This document shows, in pieces, positions 13,510 to 13,571 of a stretch of DNA of 13,571 nucleotides; the first letter of the stretch is position 1, and each line of letters opens with the position of its first letter. The stretch covers positions 1 to 13,571 of the forward strand of contig DATBMY010000296.1 of the NCBI GenBank assembly GCA_036554605.1. Direction: 5' to 3'. Both the position numbers and the translations under genes were made by a program. This stretch comes from DATBMY01 sp036554605. Its GTDB lineage: Bacteria; Acidobacteriota; Blastocatellia; UBA7656. The notes under the pieces were generated by a model. The model did no database searches. It saw only the letters and a list, made by a program, of their open reading frames with translations, and was not told the DNA's origin.

Positions 13510-13571
13510 CTATTTCGAATAGCGCACGTAATTGATCCCTTTTTCCAGCATCTCGCGATCCCAGCGAAATC
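13510..13571 (-). CDS. nuoI: NADH-quinone oxidoreductase subunit I, C-terminal end only
   Basis: The last 19 codons and a TAG stop are visible, coding for F-R-W-D-R-E-M-L-E-K-G-I-N-Y-V-R-Y-S-K. This fits the polar C-terminus of NuoI, the ferredoxin-like subunit carrying two 4Fe-4S clusters, and nuoI is the gene expected just upstream of nuoJ. The cysteine motifs are beyond the window, so identification rests on position and tail style. Confidence 0.7.
   Translation of the reverse strand, partial: FRWDREMLEKGINYVRYSK

Overview
This is a bacterial chromosome segment with generally high GC. It is dominated by the distal half of a respiratory complex I (NADH:quinone oxidoreductase) operon on the minus strand. 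Complex I gene order, FG-GAP-like lipoproteins, tandem F-x-x-G-D-R-V domains and palindromic intergenic repeats together suggest an Acidobacteriota genome, perhaps of the Blastocatellia. That placement is an inference from gene style; no marker gene in the window settles it.

Layout from left to right. Bases 1-377 (minus) hold the N-terminal part of an HD-domain protein of the RelA/SpoT hydrolase type. It is divergent from a plsC-like acyltransferase at 468-1145 (plus). Bases 1146-3220 form an accessory, visibly AT-richer stretch with two exported-protein genes on the minus strand: a DUF4878-like lipoprotein and a protein with two tandem F-x-x-G-D-R-V domains. This stretch also holds a 68-nt near-palindrome over a decayed reading frame, a strong integron attC-like fold (1882-1974) and a second, half attC-like site (3123-3161). 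Together these look like a gene-cassette remnant without an integrase in view.

From 3221 to the right edge every gene is on the minus strand. In transcription order (right to left) they are nuoI (last 19 residues), nuoJ, nuoK, nuoL, nuoM, nuoN, an AtpZ/AtpI-family membrane protein, an inositol-monophosphatase-family gene (suhB-like), homoserine kinase thrB, and a lipoprotein with two D-x-N-G-D-G repeats. Spacing is short and no convincing terminator interrupts the series, so it may be one long transcription unit. NuoJ-K and the three antiporter-like subunits NuoL-M-N build the proton-pumping membrane arm of complex I. The AtpZ-like gene is joined to nuoN by a TAATG overlap.

The most notable points are the attC-like site with two extrahelical bases eight nucleotides apart, a family of heptamer-built palindromes filling intergenic gaps inside the operon (one supplies the last codons and stop of suhB), the odd placement of atpZ, and lineage-specific insertions in NuoL (His-rich), NuoM and NuoK. 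No rRNA, tRNA, CRISPR array or transposase gene was seen.
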